Shown: positions 23,801 to 32,300, numbered from the stretch's first letter. The stretch: DNA of 39,171 nt from an uncultured Woeseiaceae bacterium (GCA_905480255.1 CAJQPR010000160.1:1-39171), one strand, 5' to 3'. The notes: a model not told the origin generated them from the letters alone. A program made the numbers and translations.

Positions 23801-23988
23801 TCGACGTGATAGATCGCGCCGGTGCGCCGGTATCGGCCGGATCACTGCAGCGACTGACCGATCTTGAATATCAATGGGATGACCGGAAGGCCGAGATCAG
23901 GGCGATTGGCAACTCAGAACTGGCCGCGATCAATGATTGGGCGCAGACCAACGGCGTTATGCATGTCGCACAGCCGGGTGAGTTATAG
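20851..23988 (+). CDS. Secreted Asp-box (BNR/sortilin-like) beta-propeller protein
   Basis: 1045 residues from the ATG at 20851, behind a strong GGAGGA; a frame start at 20824 is ignored. A signal peptide ends at PAAAQ. About eleven Asp-box motifs are visible, for example GVWKTQNAGISW, GMYKSTDAGKTW, GVYRSKDGGATW, GIFKTVNGGDTW, GLYRSDDFGETW, FDGGESW, LRSADRGVTW, LTRDNGRSW and FVSFDDGDNW. These build one or two seven- to ten-bladed propellers like VPS10/sortilin or xyloglucanase GH74 modules. A C-terminal part of about 300 residues is beta-rich then helical (DNLAAARKARSQIK). Such proteins are often annotated as glycosyl hydrolases, but I see no catalytic residues that would prove it. Confidence 0.8.
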   Translation: MINGLRLALAVLLASLTLSVPAAAQDTINPDLFDGLKWRDIGPWRGGRVTAVAGVPGNDRLYYMGATGGGVWKTQNAGISWENISDDYFNVGTIGAIAVAESDINVIYVGTGEAPIRGVTTSHGDGMYKSTDAGKTWSHIGLPEAGQIARIIVHPEDPDLVYVGVQGQIWGPSEERGVYRSKDGGATWEAVLQVDNETGATDLTMDPTNPRIIYAAMWEHGRKPWYIKSGGTAGGIFKTVNGGDTWEKMSGGLPEMIGKIGVDVSASKPNRVYAIVEAELDKGGLYRSDDFGETWSLINGDRILWSRAWYYIHIKADPVDENTVYVLNAPFMKSIDGGVTFEKKSTPHGDHHDHWINPQDNQNMINANDGGATVTFDGGESWSSIMNQPTAQFYRVITDNLSPYRIYAGQQDNSTVAIASRTFRGGIGHDDYFAVGGGESAHIAFDENNPRLIYATTINGTLTEYDHQTKLTRPIKPYPEYVFGQQSKDLKYRTNWNAPVASSPQDPTVLYYGTQKLLRSADRGVTWAEISPDLTKNDVEKQGLNGGPLTPENVGAEFYGTIFYITESPHEPGTIWVGTDDGLLQLTRDNGRSWDDVTPEDLSGAQVNAIEVSPHDAGTAYIAVAGYKMNDFRPHIYKLTDYGRRWSKIDGGLPDNAFARVVREDPDRQGLLYAGTERGMFVSFDDGDNWQRLELNMPPVPVTDLTIRQGNLIAATQGRGFWILDDLSVVRQANDELADKAVHLFEPVPTPMVRGGGSGGANEGANPPRGAVLSYYIAEEHDGPLTIEITDSAGNLVRDFSSEERDFERCIIGNMDQRIPFEVDYPTAKPGLNQWPWDMRFNGLNCIDDVKLFAGFGGATVTPGTYQVRVSVGDEESRAELTLLADPRVEATEDDYRFLAGKRREVTVLLNELLDNLAAARKARSQIKLLLTDFPEDEELQEIGELAVERLTAWENMVTQTQYGTYEDEDSMPPMLDVHIRHVLDVIDRAGAPVSAGSLQRLTDLEYQWDDRKAEIRAIGNSELAAINDWAQTNGVMHVAQPGEL

Positions 23989-23999
23989 AGTAGTCAGGT

Positions 24000-24251
24000 T
24001 CAGGCTGGCCCTGCGGAGCCGACGCTGGCCGAATTCTGACGGTACGCCTGGCGCTTGGCGAGAATTACGGCGCCATAGACAATGCTGATGAGCCCGCAAG
24101 CGATATAGAGCGTTGCGCCGGGAGCGGTCAGACCGATATAAAGCGTTCCTGAAATAAACAAAACACCACCGATGATGTAGAGATAGGGCAGGGCCTCATA
24201 AATCGGTGTCGGTATCCACATCGCGGTGCTCTTTTTGTCCAGGTAATTCAT
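24000..24251 (-). CDS. Small membrane protein (83 aa)
   Basis: Two hydrophobic helices, LPYLYIIGGVLFISGTLYIG and GATLYIACGLISIVYGAVIL, are separated by a short TAP turn, and a basic tail KRQAYRQN follows. The start at 24251 lacks a clear ribosome site; the ATG at 24221 is an alternative. It converges on the propeller gene with an 11-bp gap and follows oxyR on the same strand after 110 bp. Function unknown. Confidence 0.6.
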   Translation of the reverse strand: MNYLDKKSTAMWIPTPIYEALPYLYIIGGVLFISGTLYIGLTAPGATLYIACGLISIVYGAVILAKRQAYRQNSASVGSAGPA

Positions 24252-24361
24252 GGGACCGAGTTTCGCGGATCGTGACTGATTTTGCGGCGTCTCGTTTCAC
24301 AGCTTGCGGGCACGGGGGCTGGCCTGGCTGGCGATTTGTGATGCGGATCACAATCGACACC

Positions 24362-25261
24362 TTATGTTGCGTTGCGATGTTGCCGAACGAATTCACCGAA
24401 GATCTCAAACTCATCGTTTCGAGCGCTGCCTTTTCTCCAGGCAAGACCGATCGTCCGGTGGCTGCGTTCGTCCAGCGGATACATTTTGACTCGAGTGTTC
24501 TTCAGCAGTGCGCTGTCGCGAGCCATCTCTGGCAGAAAACTTATCCCCAGGTCCGCGTCGACCATTTCGACAAGCGTCAGGAGGCTGCTTGCCGAAAATC
24601 GGCTGACCTTTTCAGTATTTCTTATCTTGCAGGCGGCGAGGGCGTGATCTCTCAGGCAGTGACCGTCCTCGAGTAGCAGGATGCTGTCGGCTTGTAGCCG
24701 GTTGAAGCGGTAATTCTCCGGATCAACTGCAGTCGAGCCCTTGCGCACAGCAAGGCAAAAGCGGTCGTTAAACAAAGGCATTGTTGCGACGCTGCGAAGG
24801 TCATAGGGCAGTGCCAGCAGCAGAAGGTCGAGCTCACCGGCCAGGAGTCGCTCATGAATACGTTCGGTCTGGTCCTCGATCAGGAATAATTTCAGGTCGG
24901 GGAATTCGCGACGAAGCTGCGGCAGAAGTGCGGGCAGCAGGAATGGTGCAATGGTCGGAATGACGCCGAGGCGAAGTGGCCCCGCAAGCGGTTCGCGCCG
25001 CTGGCCGGCGATTTCGACAAGACTTTCAATATCGCGCAGGCAGAGGCGGGCCTGCGTGGCTACCTCCTGACCAAGGGCGGTAATCGTGACCTGCCGCTTT
25101 GTCCGGTCCACGAGCTGCGCCTCGAGCAACGATTCGAGGTCCTGAATTGCGGTGCTGAATGCCGACTGGGAAATAAACGACCGGGCCGCCGCCCGGCCGA
25201 AATGCCCTTCTTCGCAAAGTGCAACGAAGTATCCAAGTTGCTTGATGGTTGGAATATTCAT
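24362..25261 (-). CDS. oxyR: OxyR, peroxide-sensing LysR-type regulator
   Basis: 299 residues from the ATG at 25259-25261; an upstream TTG is unlikely. The N-terminal helix-turn-helix holds HFGRAAARSFISQSAFSTAI near 20-39. The redox motif EDGHCLRDHALAAC places Cys202 and Cys211 nine residues apart, as Cys199 and Cys208 in E. coli OxyR, which form a disulfide on hydrogen peroxide exposure. It is divergent from the peroxiredoxin-glutaredoxin gene across 105 bp with several palindromes, the usual arrangement for OxyR and its target. Confident. Confidence 0.93.
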   Translation of the reverse strand: MNIPTIKQLGYFVALCEEGHFGRAAARSFISQSAFSTAIQDLESLLEAQLVDRTKRQVTITALGQEVATQARLCLRDIESLVEIAGQRREPLAGPLRLGVIPTIAPFLLPALLPQLRREFPDLKLFLIEDQTERIHERLLAGELDLLLLALPYDLRSVATMPLFNDRFCLAVRKGSTAVDPENYRFNRLQADSILLLEDGHCLRDHALAACKIRNTEKVSRFSASSLLTLVEMVDADLGISFLPEMARDSALLKNTRVKMYPLDERSHRTIGLAWRKGSARNDEFEIFGEFVRQHRNAT

Positions 25262-25274
25262 AATCGGCAAAACC

Positions 25275-25319
25275 GATTAATATTATATAAATAATCTGAT
25301 TTATAAATCAATATTGATT
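25275..25319. promoter_or_regulatory. Probable OxyR operator region
   Basis: GATT/AATC half-sites alternate at 25275, 25293, 25298, 25306 and 25316. TGATTTATAAATCA (25297-25310) and AATCAATATTGATT (25306-25319) are both perfect 14-bp palindromes that share the middle AATC. OxyR binds extended tandem half-sites on one face of the helix; the tandem layout fits, although the half-sites are not the E. coli ATAG type. It lies between oxyR and its presumed target. Confidence 0.6.
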
Positions 25320-25366
25320 ACTTAGTATGTTGCCCAGACATACAGAACTGATACCGGAGATTGATC

Positions 25367-26116
25367 ATGTTTGACAATAAAGAAGGGCATCGCGTCCCAA
25401 ACGCGACTTTCAGAACCCGTACGGATAACGATTGGCAAGACCTCTCCAGCAACGACTTGTTTGCAGGAAAGACTGTCATCGTGTTTTCGCTTCCAGGGGC
25501 ATTCACGCCGACCTGTTCTTCGTCCCATGTGCCCCGATTCAATCAGCTTGCGCCTGCATTCAAAGCGCAGGGCGTTGACGAGATTGTCTGCATGTCCGTC
25601 AATGACGCATTCGTCATGAATGAGTGGAAGGAAACGCAGAACGCCGAGAACATTACGTTCATTCCTGATGGGAACGGTGAATTCACCGATGGCATGGGAC
25701 TCCTGGTTGCGAAGGAAGACCTTGGATTTGGCAATCGCTCGTGGCGATATTCGATGCTGGTTCGAGACGGAGTCATTGAGAAGATGTTCATCGAGCCGGA
25801 AAAGCCGGGCGACCCGTTTGAAGTTTCCGACGCGGACACGATGTTTTCATACCTCGCGCCCAGCGAATTGAAGCCGCTGGACGTCACTGTGTTCGCTCGC
25901 CCTGGCTGTCCGCATTGCGCTCGTGCCAAGGCAGCGCTTCGCGACGCGGGAATCGATTTTGAGGCTCTCGAGCTGAACCGCGACTATTCGGATCGCAGTC
26001 TGCGAGCTGTCAGCGGTTCAACCACCGTGCCGCAGGTTTTTGTCAACGGCAAGCTGATTGGCGGTGCCGATGATCTCGACAAGTGGCTCAACACAGACCA
26101 GTCAAAGGCGGCCTGA
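25367..26116 (+). CDS. Peroxiredoxin-glutaredoxin hybrid (glutathione peroxidase activity)
   Basis: 249 residues from the ATG at 25367, seven bases after GGAG; the TTG at 25361 is rejected. The N-terminal peroxiredoxin-5 domain has the peroxidatic Cys50 in [14 protein letters not shown]. The C-terminal glutaredoxin domain (from about residue 172) has the CPHC active site at 181-184 and TVPQVFVNG as cis-Pro motif. The fused enzyme, known as hyPrx5 in Haemophilus, reduces hydrogen peroxide and alkyl hydroperoxides with glutathione. Divergence from oxyR shows its control. A rho-independent terminator follows 18 bp after the stop. Confidence 0.94.
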   Translation: MFDNKEGHRVPNATFRTRTDNDWQDLSSNDLFAGKTVIVFSLPGAFTPTCSSSHVPRFNQLAPAFKAQGVDEIVCMSVNDAFVMNEWKETQNAENITFIPDGNGEFTDGMGLLVAKEDLGFGNRSWRYSMLVRDGVIEKMFIEPEKPGDPFEVSDADTMFSYLAPSELKPLDVTVFARPGCPHCARAKAALRDAGIDFEALELNRDYSDRSLRAVSGSTTVPQVFVNGKLIGGADDLDKWLNTDQSKAA

Positions 26117-26134
26117 TCCCCCCTCAGCTGCCGG

Positions 26135-26163
26135 GCCCCGACTCCACAGTCGGGGCTTTTTTT
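26135..26163 (+). terminator. Rho-independent terminator of the prx-grx gene
   Basis: GCCCCGACT (26135-26143), loop CCAC, AGTCGGGGC (26148-26156), then seven T residues. The 9-bp stem is perfect. Confidence 0.93.
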
Positions 26164-26260
26164 GTTGTCTGTCAGATCAGATTTTCTGCCGGATTGATGC
26201 GGGGGCCCTTAGCCGATATGCTCGGTCGCCCTGCGGGCACCAGCGACTTCTGGAGAAGAT

Positions 26261-27718
26261 ATGAAGATCTCGGACAATACGCTTCTAAAAACTCAGGCCT
26301 ACATTGACGGCAACTGGGTCGACAGCGACGACGGCAATACATTTGTTGTAACCAACCCGGCGAATGGTGAATCGATAGCCAACGTCGCCTCCTGTGGTGC
26401 GGACGAAACCAGGCGCGCCATTAAGGCTGCGGAGAAGGCGCAGTCCGAATGGCGCAGTCGCGGCCCTAAAGATCGGGCAGCCATTCTTCGCAAGTGGTTC
26501 AACCTGATGATGGAAGCGCAGGAAGATCTTGCTGAGATCCTCACGGCCGAGCAGGGCAAGCCGCTCGCCGAAGCGCGTGCAGAAATTGCCTATGGTGCAA
26601 GTTATATCGAGTGGTTTGCAGAGGAAGCCAAACGAATCTACGGCGATACCATACCTGCTCCATCAGACGACAAACGAATTGTCGTTATCAAACAGCCCGT
26701 CGGCGTGGTCGCTTGCATCACGCCCTGGAACTTCCCGAATGCAATGCTGACGCGAAAAATTGCTCCGGCACTGGCTGCGGGCTGTGCGGTTGTCTGTAAG
26801 CCGGCCAATGCGACGCCGCTGTCCGCACTGGCTTTTGTCGAACTGTCCGAACGTGCTGGCGTGCCCCCGGGCGTCATTAACGTCGTCGCAGGACGGACTT
26901 CTGAAATCGGTAACGAATTGACGTCGAACCCGATCGTACGCAAGTTGACATTCACGGGGTCAACGCCGGTTGGCAAGAAACTGATGGCGGCCTGTTCTGA
27001 AACCGTCAAACGTACGTCAATGGAGTTGGGTGGAAATGCACCGTTTATTGTCTTCGATGATGCCGATCTCGATGAAGCGGTAAAAGGCGCAATGATCTGC
27101 AAATATCGCAACGCTGGTCAGACCTGCGTGTGCGCAAACAGAATTCTCGTTCAGGAAGGTGTTTACGATGAGTTCGCCAAAAAGTTTGCGGCGATCGCCG
27201 CGAAACTACAGATTGGTAATGGTAGCGAGGATGGCGTCACGATCGGTCCATTGATCAACGAGGGGGCAGCCAATGACGTTATGGAGTTTATCGAAGACGC
27301 AGTCGCCAAGGGTGCCAGTGTCGAGCTCGGTGGGTCGCGTTCAGATCTGGGCAGCTGCTTCATTGAGCCGACAATCCTGACGAATGTCAGCGAGGATATG
27401 CGGGTCTTCAGTGAAGAGATTTTCGGCCCGGTTGCACCCATCTTTAAGTTCAGTACGGAAGAAGAAGCAATTTCGATGGCGAACGACACTGAGTTCGGCC
27501 TGGCCTGCTATTTTTATTCTCGTGATGTAGGGCGCATCTGGCGCGTCGGCGAAGCGCTTGAATATGGAATTGTAGGAATCAATGAAGGCATCATTTCCAA
27601 TGAGATGGCGCCATTCGGCGGCGTGAAGGAATCAGGTCAGGGCCGTGAGGGTTCGAAGTACGGACTCGATGACTATCTTGAGATGAAGTACATGTGCATG
27701 GGCGGCATCGACAAGTAG
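26261..27718 (+). CDS. gabD: Succinate-semialdehyde dehydrogenase, GabD type
   Basis: 485 residues, the usual GabD length; ATG 26261 follows GGAG by six bases. It oxidises succinate semialdehyde to succinate with NAD(P). Signature parts are TPWNFPNAMLTRKIAPALAA near 151-170, SMELGGNAPFIVFDDADLD with the general-base Glu near 256, and RNAGQTCVCANR with catalytic Cys289 and Cys291, the Cys pair that in GabD can form a redox switch. The protein ends in ESGQGREGSKYGLDDYLE, again GabD-like. No aminotransferase (gabT) neighbour is present, so a related aldehyde such as glutarate semialdehyde is possible. Its placement after the peroxide-defence gene is notable. Confidence 0.88.
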   Translation: MKISDNTLLKTQAYIDGNWVDSDDGNTFVVTNPANGESIANVASCGADETRRAIKAAEKAQSEWRSRGPKDRAAILRKWFNLMMEAQEDLAEILTAEQGKPLAEARAEIAYGASYIEWFAEEAKRIYGDTIPAPSDDKRIVVIKQPVGVVACITPWNFPNAMLTRKIAPALAAGCAVVCKPANATPLSALAFVELSERAGVPPGVINVVAGRTSEIGNELTSNPIVRKLTFTGSTPVGKKLMAACSETVKRTSMELGGNAPFIVFDDADLDEAVKGAMICKYRNAGQTCVCANRILVQEGVYDEFAKKFAAIAAKLQIGNGSEDGVTIGPLINEGAANDVMEFIEDAVAKGASVELGGSRSDLGSCFIEPTILTNVSEDMRVFSEEIFGPVAPIFKFSTEEEAISMANDTEFGLACYFYSRDVGRIWRVGEALEYGIVGINEGIISNEMAPFGGVKESGQGREGSKYGLDDYLEMKYMCMGGIDK

Positions 27719-27889
27719 ACGACTGAATTCAACCGTATTTCTTCTTCGAGATAACAAAATCGGACCTGAGTTTTGCTTGAGAGCTTTGGTTGTCACCTGA
27801 GTTTTCCGCATTATTCTTATGGGTCCGATTCTGGCTAGTTTCGTTAGCGTAGCGGCGTATACTGATCTCCTTCATCCAGAGATCAGGTC

Positions 27890-29359
27890 ATGTTGCAGAC
27901 CGAAGTTTACGAACGAGCCAGGCTTTCGCGGGACGCGCGCTTCGATGGGCAATTCTATGTCGGCGTAAAAACGACCGGCATATATTGCCGACCCATCTGT
28001 CCGGCTAATTCTCCAAAAACCGAAAACGTACAGTTTTTCCCGAGTGCTGCCTCTGCTGGTGAGGCCGGGTTCCGGCCGTGCCTGCGTTGTCGACCCGAGT
28101 GTGCGCCAGGTACCCCGGCATGGAGTGGTACATCCACGACGGTACGGCGTGGCCTGAGATTGATATCGGGCGGCGCGCTGGATGATGGCAACGTCGAAAC
28201 ACTGGCCGGACGTCTCGGCGTAACAAGCCGACATTTACGTCGATTGTTCACGACTCACCTCGGTGCTTCTCCCCTGGCCGTTGCACATACCCAGCGATTG
28301 CATTTCGCCAAGCGCCTGATTGATGAGACGAGCCTGCCAATGAGTCACATAGCCACCGCGGCAGGCTATGGCAGCATTCGACGATTCAACGATGCATTTC
28401 AGAAGACCTATGGACGTCCACCACGCGAACTCAGGAAAGCGGGCGATTACTCCGAGCTTTCCGGGCGCACCGCGACTCTGACTGTGCGTCTCCCGTACCG
28501 CCCACCGTTTGACTGGACGCGTTTGCTGGCATTCTTTGCCGGCCGGGCCACTCCTGGCGTGGAGAGCGTCACTGGCGATACCTATTCGAGGACGCTTTCC
28601 TTTGGTGGCGCCCATGGTGTGGTCGAGATCAGGCCCGACCGGCGCGATGGCTATTTGTCATTGACACTTCGGCAGGTCAACACCAACAGCCTTTTTGAAG
28701 CGGTGCAGACCGCTCGTGAAGTTTTTGACCTTGACGCCCCCATATCTGAGATTACTAATGTGCTTGGTCGCGACAAGACGCTGAAGAAGTTTCTGCGCAA
28801 GAATCCGGGGGTAAGAGTTCCGGGGGCATGGGACGGATATGAACTCACCATTCGCGCAATTCTCGGGCAGCAAATTTCCGTCAAGGCGGCCACGACGATT
28901 GCCGGACGTGTCGCTGCACGTTACGGCGAGGTTTTCACGATCGGTGCCGACGTCGATGATTCGCAACTGAACAGGTTGTTTCCGACTCCGGAGCGGTTGT
29001 CACGCGCTCGGTTCAACGATATCGGAATTGTTCAAAGTCGCGCCGCTACTCTTCGGCGCGTATCAGTGGCCGTCGCTCGTGGTGATGTCAGTTTTGATGC
29101 TGCCCAGGATCCGGACGAATTTTGTGAGTCTTTGAAAGCCATCAAAGGAATCGGCGAGTGGACCGCACAGTACGTTGCGATGCGGGCGCTTAAAAGTCCC
29201 GACGCGTTTCCCGGTTCTGATCTGGGTTTGATTAGCGCTATTGCCTACCCGGATCGCGTGACGCCCAAAGAATTATTAACCCGGGCCGAAGTTTGGCGGC
29301 CCTGGCGAGCTTATGCCGCCATGCTTTTGTGGGGCTCGTTGCCGGGCTCCGGAGGATAG
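27890..29359 (+). CDS. Ada-AlkA fusion: methyl-sensing AraC regulator and 3-methyladenine glycosylase
   Basis: 489 residues with three parts. The Ada zinc domain (1-75) has Cys33, Cys37, Cys64 and Cys67; Cys33 in TTGIYCRP would accept methyl from phosphotriesters. An AraC-type helix-turn-helix covers about 95-180 (MSHIATAAGYGSIRRFNDAF). The AlkA part follows: an N-terminal domain (about 195-270), then a HhH-GPD glycosylase with ILGQQISVKAAT, KGIGEWTAQY and catalytic Asp444 in FPGSDLGL. One protein would thus sense alkylation, activate transcription and excise alkylated bases. It is followed 4 bp later by ogt. It lacks the C-terminal methyltransferase of classical Ada, which is supplied by ogt. 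Confidence 0.92.
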   Translation: MLQTEVYERARLSRDARFDGQFYVGVKTTGIYCRPICPANSPKTENVQFFPSAASAGEAGFRPCLRCRPECAPGTPAWSGTSTTVRRGLRLISGGALDDGNVETLAGRLGVTSRHLRRLFTTHLGASPLAVAHTQRLHFAKRLIDETSLPMSHIATAAGYGSIRRFNDAFQKTYGRPPRELRKAGDYSELSGRTATLTVRLPYRPPFDWTRLLAFFAGRATPGVESVTGDTYSRTLSFGGAHGVVEIRPDRRDGYLSLTLRQVNTNSLFEAVQTAREVFDLDAPISEITNVLGRDKTLKKFLRKNPGVRVPGAWDGYELTIRAILGQQISVKAATTIAGRVAARYGEVFTIGADVDDSQLNRLFPTPERLSRARFNDIGIVQSRAATLRRVSVAVARGDVSFDAAQDPDEFCESLKAIKGIGEWTAQYVAMRALKSPDAFPGSDLGLISAIAYPDRVTPKELLTRAEVWRPWRAYAAMLLWGSLPGSGG

Positions 29360-29363
29360 ATTG

Positions 29364-29855
29364 ATGTATTACTGTTACCTGGAAACCACTATTGGCGATC
29401 TTCTGCTTGCGGGAGATGAAGATGGCCTTTCACTAATAGGCTTTCCCGAAGGCGCAATGCGACACGAGCCGGAAACCGACTGGATATTCAATGAGAAGCC
29501 CTTCGCCCGCGCCCGGGAGCAGCTCACCGCGTACTTCGCCGGCAAGTTGAAAGCGTTTGACCTTGACCTGAAACCGACCGGAACTGAATTTCAGCTGGAG
29601 GTTCTGGAGGAGCTGCAGAAAATCCCCTATGGCACGACTGTGTCCTACAAAGACATCGCAGATCGAATCGGACGGCCAAAAGCGGTTCGGGCGGTAGGTG
29701 CGGCGAACGGACGGAACCCGATTCCGATTGTCATTCCATGCCATCGAGTGATTGGCGCAAGCGGCGATTTGACAGGATTTGGTGGAGGCTTGCCAACGAA
29801 GGAAGCGCTACTCCGGCTGGAGCTGGAAAACAGCCAGTTTCAGCCTAATTCGTGA
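29364..29855 (+). CDS. ogt: Methylated-DNA--protein-cysteine methyltransferase (Ogt)
   Basis: 163 residues from the ATG at 29364, behind GGAGG inside the last codons of the fusion gene; longer frames are not used. The acceptor motif IPIVIPCHRVIG holds Cys126, preceded by the helix-turn-helix part PYGTTVSYKDIADRIGRPKAVR and the Asn-hinge AANGRNP. It removes O6-methyl from guanine in a single-turnover reaction. It is translationally linked to the Ada-AlkA fusion, so the pair makes a complete adaptive-response unit. Confidence 0.95.
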   Translation: MYYCYLETTIGDLLLAGDEDGLSLIGFPEGAMRHEPETDWIFNEKPFARAREQLTAYFAGKLKAFDLDLKPTGTEFQLEVLEELQKIPYGTTVSYKDIADRIGRPKAVRAVGAANGRNPIPIVIPCHRVIGASGDLTGFGGGLPTKEALLRLELENSQFQPNS

Positions 29856-30035
29856 TAAATCGTCAGGATCCGGACGTTTTTCGTTAATAGTGTATTTTTT
29901 TCGCAACAAACTGCGGTTTCTGGCGCCGTGCCGCGGTATTGCTGAGGCGAGTGTCCATATCGCTTATTGATAGATTTCAGTAGTATACGAAGCATGTATT
30001 GCGCTGTCGTGTAATTTCGGGGTTTATCTCCCGAT

Positions 30036-30055
30036 GTTGTTATAATTACAACAAC
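30036..30055. promoter_or_regulatory. Inverted repeat overlapping a TATAAT, before a TonB-dependent receptor
   Basis: GTTGTT and AACAAC form arms 8 bp apart around an AATT centre; the whole 20 bp is a palindrome with one mismatched pair. A TATAAT (30041-30046) lies inside it, so a bound protein could block the promoter. The receptor ATG is 41 bp downstream. A similar site with AATT centre is at 3140-3159. Confidence 0.45.
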
Positions 30056-30095
30056 GATAGTGCAATCGTTATGAACTATTACGGGGATTAAAGTC

Positions 30096-32300
30096 ATGCA
30101 GACTCTATCAACGATCAGACGTATCGCCTTGTCAGCCATTGCATTCGCCGGCTTAGTGGTCAGCGGCATCGGTCAGACGCAGGATCTGGGCGATACGCTC
30201 CTTGAAGAAATCATAGTTACGGCGACGAAACGTGTCGGCGGAGTTGAAGCGCAGCAAGCGGCGGTGGCAATAACCGCATTCAGCGCAAACCAGCTCGATG
30301 CCATGCACCTGCGCAACCTGCAGGCTATAGGCTACAGCGCTCCCAGCGTTCAGCTCGAAGATATCGGGACAACGCGCGGCACCGCCAACTTTTCGATTCG
30401 CGGCCTGGGTATTAACAGCTCGATCCCGTCAATCGATCCGACCGTCGGTGTGTTTATTGACGGCATGTATTACGGGCTCAATTCTGGCGTTGTACTCGAT
30501 GTGTTCGACCTGGAAAGCGTCGAAGTCCTTCGCGGTCCGCAAGGCCTTCTTTTCGGTCGCAACGTGACCGGTGGTGCCGTCGTGATGAATACGACACGCC
30601 CAACCGAGGAATTTACGTTCAATGGCCGTGTTGCCGCTGAGACAGGCGATAACTACTATGCGTCCGCTGTCGCCGCAGGCCCAATAGGCGATTCAATCGG
30701 CTGGAAGCTTGCTGCCTACAATAACTCTGACGGCGGCTGGCACACCAACCTGGCCAACGGCAATGACAATTTTGGCAAAGCCGATACCACCATGGTTCGG
30801 GGTGCGCTTCAGTTCGATATCACAGATTCGTTTGAGCTCCTTTTGCGGGCGGAATTCGGCCAGTCGGACGGCGACGGACCAGCCGGGCACAACGGCGGCT
30901 GTGTCGATTTTGCATTCCCCGGCGTCTGTGCAGGCCAATATGAAGAGCAAGGATTTGATTTCGCGATCGACGAAGAAGGCTTCTACGATAACGAATGGAC
31001 AAACCTGATCGCAGAAATCAATTGGGATGTTTCGTTCGGTGATGGCAGGATCACGAACATACTTGGATACCGTGAGTACGATTCCTCTACCAACGGTGAT
31101 ATCGATTCAACACCGCTTTTCCTTTTTCACGCCCCAAGTTTAATAGATCAGGAACAGCTTTCGAACGAGCTTCGTTATTCCGGAGGGTGGGGTAACGTTT
31201 TCCTGACAACCGGCCTTTATTACTTCACCCAGGAATTTACCTACCTGGAGAATAGGATCATCCCGCCGGTCGGCCTTGTGCCGCCGGGTATGACGGGCGG
31301 TGGCAACCAGGACCAGACAACGATGGGTTTATTTGCGCAGGTTGACTGGCAGGTAAGCGAATCCGTCACATTCAACTTCGGTGGACGATTCACCAAGGAA
31401 GAGAAAGACGCACAGATTGCTACGATTTCACCATTCAGCGGATGCACCTATCCGGAAGGGTGTGCTGCATATGATTTCGTAGATTCACGCGACTGGGATA
31501 ACTTCACACCGAAAATCGGTATCCAGGTCATGCCCGACGAAGATACGCAGTTCTACGCGTTCTGGACCAAGGGATTCAGAAGTGGTGGTTACAACATGCG
31601 TCATACCAATCCGCTCATTCCAAATGAGGCGTTTGACGAAGAAGAGCAACGGTCTATGGAGATGGGCTATAAGAAAGACTTTGCCGGCGGCAAATTCCGC
31701 ATGAATCTCGCGGGCTATTTAAACCGGATCGATAACATGCAGCGCGAGATCAACCTTTCCGATCCGAATGCGGGTGTCGTTCAGCTTATCCGGAATACAG
31801 CGGACGCGACGATCAAAGGCGTTGATGCCGAGGTGACGGCAGTCTTTACTGAAAATCTCGTGGTCAAGGCAAATCTCGGATACGTCGACGGCAGATATGA
31901 CGAGGTTCGCTACGATCTCAATGGCGACGGGGTCGTTGACGACGCCGACGCCCAACTCAAAATTCCCCGCATTGCACCATGGTCCTACGGTGCCGAAATC
32001 ATTTATTCCCGCGACACCAATTGGGGTAGTTTCACTGCGCAGGTGAGCGGTTATCGGCGGGATGCGGCCTATTACACAGACAACAATCTCGGTAAGCTCT
32101 GGGAAGCCGACATGTTCAATGCCCGGGTTGGAATTGGCTTCTGGGACGATCGTCTGATGTTTTCGGTGTTCGGCAAGAACCTGAAGGATGAGGCGACGAT
32201 CGGTGGCGACACGCAGTTGCCATTCTTCCCGGGCAATACGTTCTCGCCGCTAAACAAAGGCAGAGTCTACGGTGCTGAAATCCAGTTCGTTATGAACTAG
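30096..32300 (+). CDS. TonB-dependent outer-membrane receptor
   Basis: 734 residues; the ATG at 30096 follows GGGGA by eight bases. A signal peptide ends near GIGQTQ. The TonB box region LLEEIIVTATKR is at about 29-40, and the plug contains FSIRGLGINSS and ESVEVLRGPQGLLFGRNVTG. The barrel carries FTPKIGIQVMPDEDTQFYAF and AFWTKGFRSGGYN, patterns found in the large receptor class of sphingomonads and marine gammaproteobacteria. Residue stretches such as LNGDGVVDDADA resemble a calcium-binding loop in a late strand turn. The ligand is unknown. A strong terminator follows. Confidence 0.9.
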   Translation: MQTLSTIRRIALSAIAFAGLVVSGIGQTQDLGDTLLEEIIVTATKRVGGVEAQQAAVAITAFSANQLDAMHLRNLQAIGYSAPSVQLEDIGTTRGTANFSIRGLGINSSIPSIDPTVGVFIDGMYYGLNSGVVLDVFDLESVEVLRGPQGLLFGRNVTGGAVVMNTTRPTEEFTFNGRVAAETGDNYYASAVAAGPIGDSIGWKLAAYNNSDGGWHTNLANGNDNFGKADTTMVRGALQFDITDSFELLLRAEFGQSDGDGPAGHNGGCVDFAFPGVCAGQYEEQGFDFAIDEEGFYDNEWTNLIAEINWDVSFGDGRITNILGYREYDSSTNGDIDSTPLFLFHAPSLIDQEQLSNELRYSGGWGNVFLTTGLYYFTQEFTYLENRIIPPVGLVPPGMTGGGNQDQTTMGLFAQVDWQVSESVTFNFGGRFTKEEKDAQIATISPFSGCTYPEGCAAYDFVDSRDWDNFTPKIGIQVMPDEDTQFYAFWTKGFRSGGYNMRHTNPLIPNEAFDEEEQRSMEMGYKKDFAGGKFRMNLAGYLNRIDNMQREINLSDPNAGVVQLIRNTADATIKGVDAEVTAVFTENLVVKANLGYVDGRYDEVRYDLNGDGVVDDADAQLKIPRIAPWSYGAEIIYSRDTNWGSFTAQVSGYRRDAAYYTDNNLGKLWEADMFNARVGIGFWDDRLMFSVFGKNLKDEATIGGDTQLPFFPGNTFSPLNKGRVYGAEIQFVMN

